DNA from: Antiquaquibacter soli
GTDB lineage: Bacteria > Actinomycetota > Actinomycetes > Actinomycetales > Microbacteriaceae
NCBI RefSeq assembly: GCF_030580675.1
Contig: NZ_JAUQUB010000002.1
Coordinates: 348,322-412,321, forward strand
Direction of reading: 5' to 3'
Length of the DNA stretch: 64,000 nt
In this document: piece by piece, positions 63,855 through 64,000 of the stretch
Numbering within the stretch: position 1 is the stretch's first letter
Layout: the number at the start of each line of letters is the position of its first letter
Translations under genes and position numbers: made by a program
The notes under the pieces: generated by a model
What the model was told of the DNA's origin: nothing
What the model saw: the letters and a program-made list of their open reading frames with translations, nothing else
Database searches by the model: none

Positions 63855-64000
63855 TCACGCGGCGGCGACGCGTGGTGTGGTTGATCTGGTGGGTGTCCAG
63901 TGGGGGATGCCGGGTCCTCGGACTTCGGGGAGTCCGTCTGTGATGCGCCAGTGCCAGGGTCCGGTGTCGACGGTGTGGTGGTGCCAGTAGCAGAGCAGGA
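63855..64000 (-). CDS. HNH endonuclease, C-terminal part (DUF222/13E12 type; start outside window)
   Basis: The last 48 codons of a gene read leftward from beyond the window. They contain LLCYWHHHTVDTGPWHWRI, the end of an HNH nuclease motif in DUF222-type (13E12 repeat) proteins, followed by GLPEVRGPGIPHWTPT and the stop (complement of 63855-63857). Such genes are multi-copy in many actinobacteria and are often placed at variable sites. Function is not firmly known. The C-terminal tail is SRTT/RVAAA-like and unconserved. Confidence 0.8.
   Translation of the reverse strand, partial: LLCYWHHHTVDTGPWHWRITDGLPEVRGPGIPHWTPTRSTTPRVAAA

Overview
This is a contiguous stretch of high-GC chromosome from an actinobacterium, most likely in or near the family Microbacteriaceae. 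That placement is an inference from the gene content and order: infA-rpmJ-rpsM-rpsK-rpoA-rplQ without rpsD, rplM-rpsI-glmM, acpS-alr-tsaE-tsaB-rimI-tsaD, guaB with a GuaB3 paralogue, a DUF3817-like gene joined to guaA, a DUF6350-like gene before purN-purH, and an HNH nuclease of the DUF222/13E12 type. Many starts are GTG or TTG, and many genes have a TANNNT box 6-8 nt before the start codon, as expected for leaderless mRNAs. No prophage, insertion sequence, CRISPR array, tRNA or rRNA was recognised.

Layout. 1-8186 holds translation and cell-wall genes: the adk tail, infA, ribosomal proteins, rpoA, a GNAT enzyme, truA, rplM-rpsI and glmM. 8328-12296 has a membrane protein, coaA (-) and glmS (+). 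12338-16414 is a compact overlapping operon for holo-ACP synthase, alanine racemase and the bacterial t6A tRNA-modification enzymes. 16515-18986 has two small DUF4190-type membrane proteins, a THUMP-like methyltransferase (-) and groES under CIRCE control. 19070-25580 has rarD and a complete LIV-type ABC importer: livK (+) faces livHMGF (-) tail to tail. 25806-36885 has guaB, an ABC-F protein, guaB3, glpD, a KhtTU-like cation/proton antiporter, a SURF1-like protein, a DUF3817-like protein and guaA. 37255-46946 has a BI-1 family protein, small membrane proteins, a glycerophosphodiester phosphodiesterase, pcrA/uvrD, an RNB ribonuclease, an MpaB-like protein and sucCD.

The outstanding object is an 11.1-kb gene (48728-59857). 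It encodes a 3709-residue exported surface protein with ten IPT/TIG domains, thirty MBG (YGX-type) beta-grasp repeats, two more IPT/TIG domains, SdrD_B/CnaB-like domains and a C-terminal LAATG sorting signal of the class E sortase type. The MBG repeats have a four-domain register (about 310 residues per super-unit) that a plain domain search would miss. The window ends with a small membrane protein, a DUF6350-like protein, purN, purH, a 16-bp tandem repeat and the C-terminal end of an HNH nuclease.

At the nucleic-acid level there are paired hairpins with invariant loops and varying stems (after rpmJ, rpsK and guaA), a shared promoter and start of transcript for infA and rplM, three long near-perfect intergenic inverted repeats of unrelated sequence, a GlnR-like box before livK, two CIRCE-type elements at groES, and a frequent GGATGC/GCATCC word that appears to override normal codon choice. 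All statements come from reading the sequence; no database search was run.
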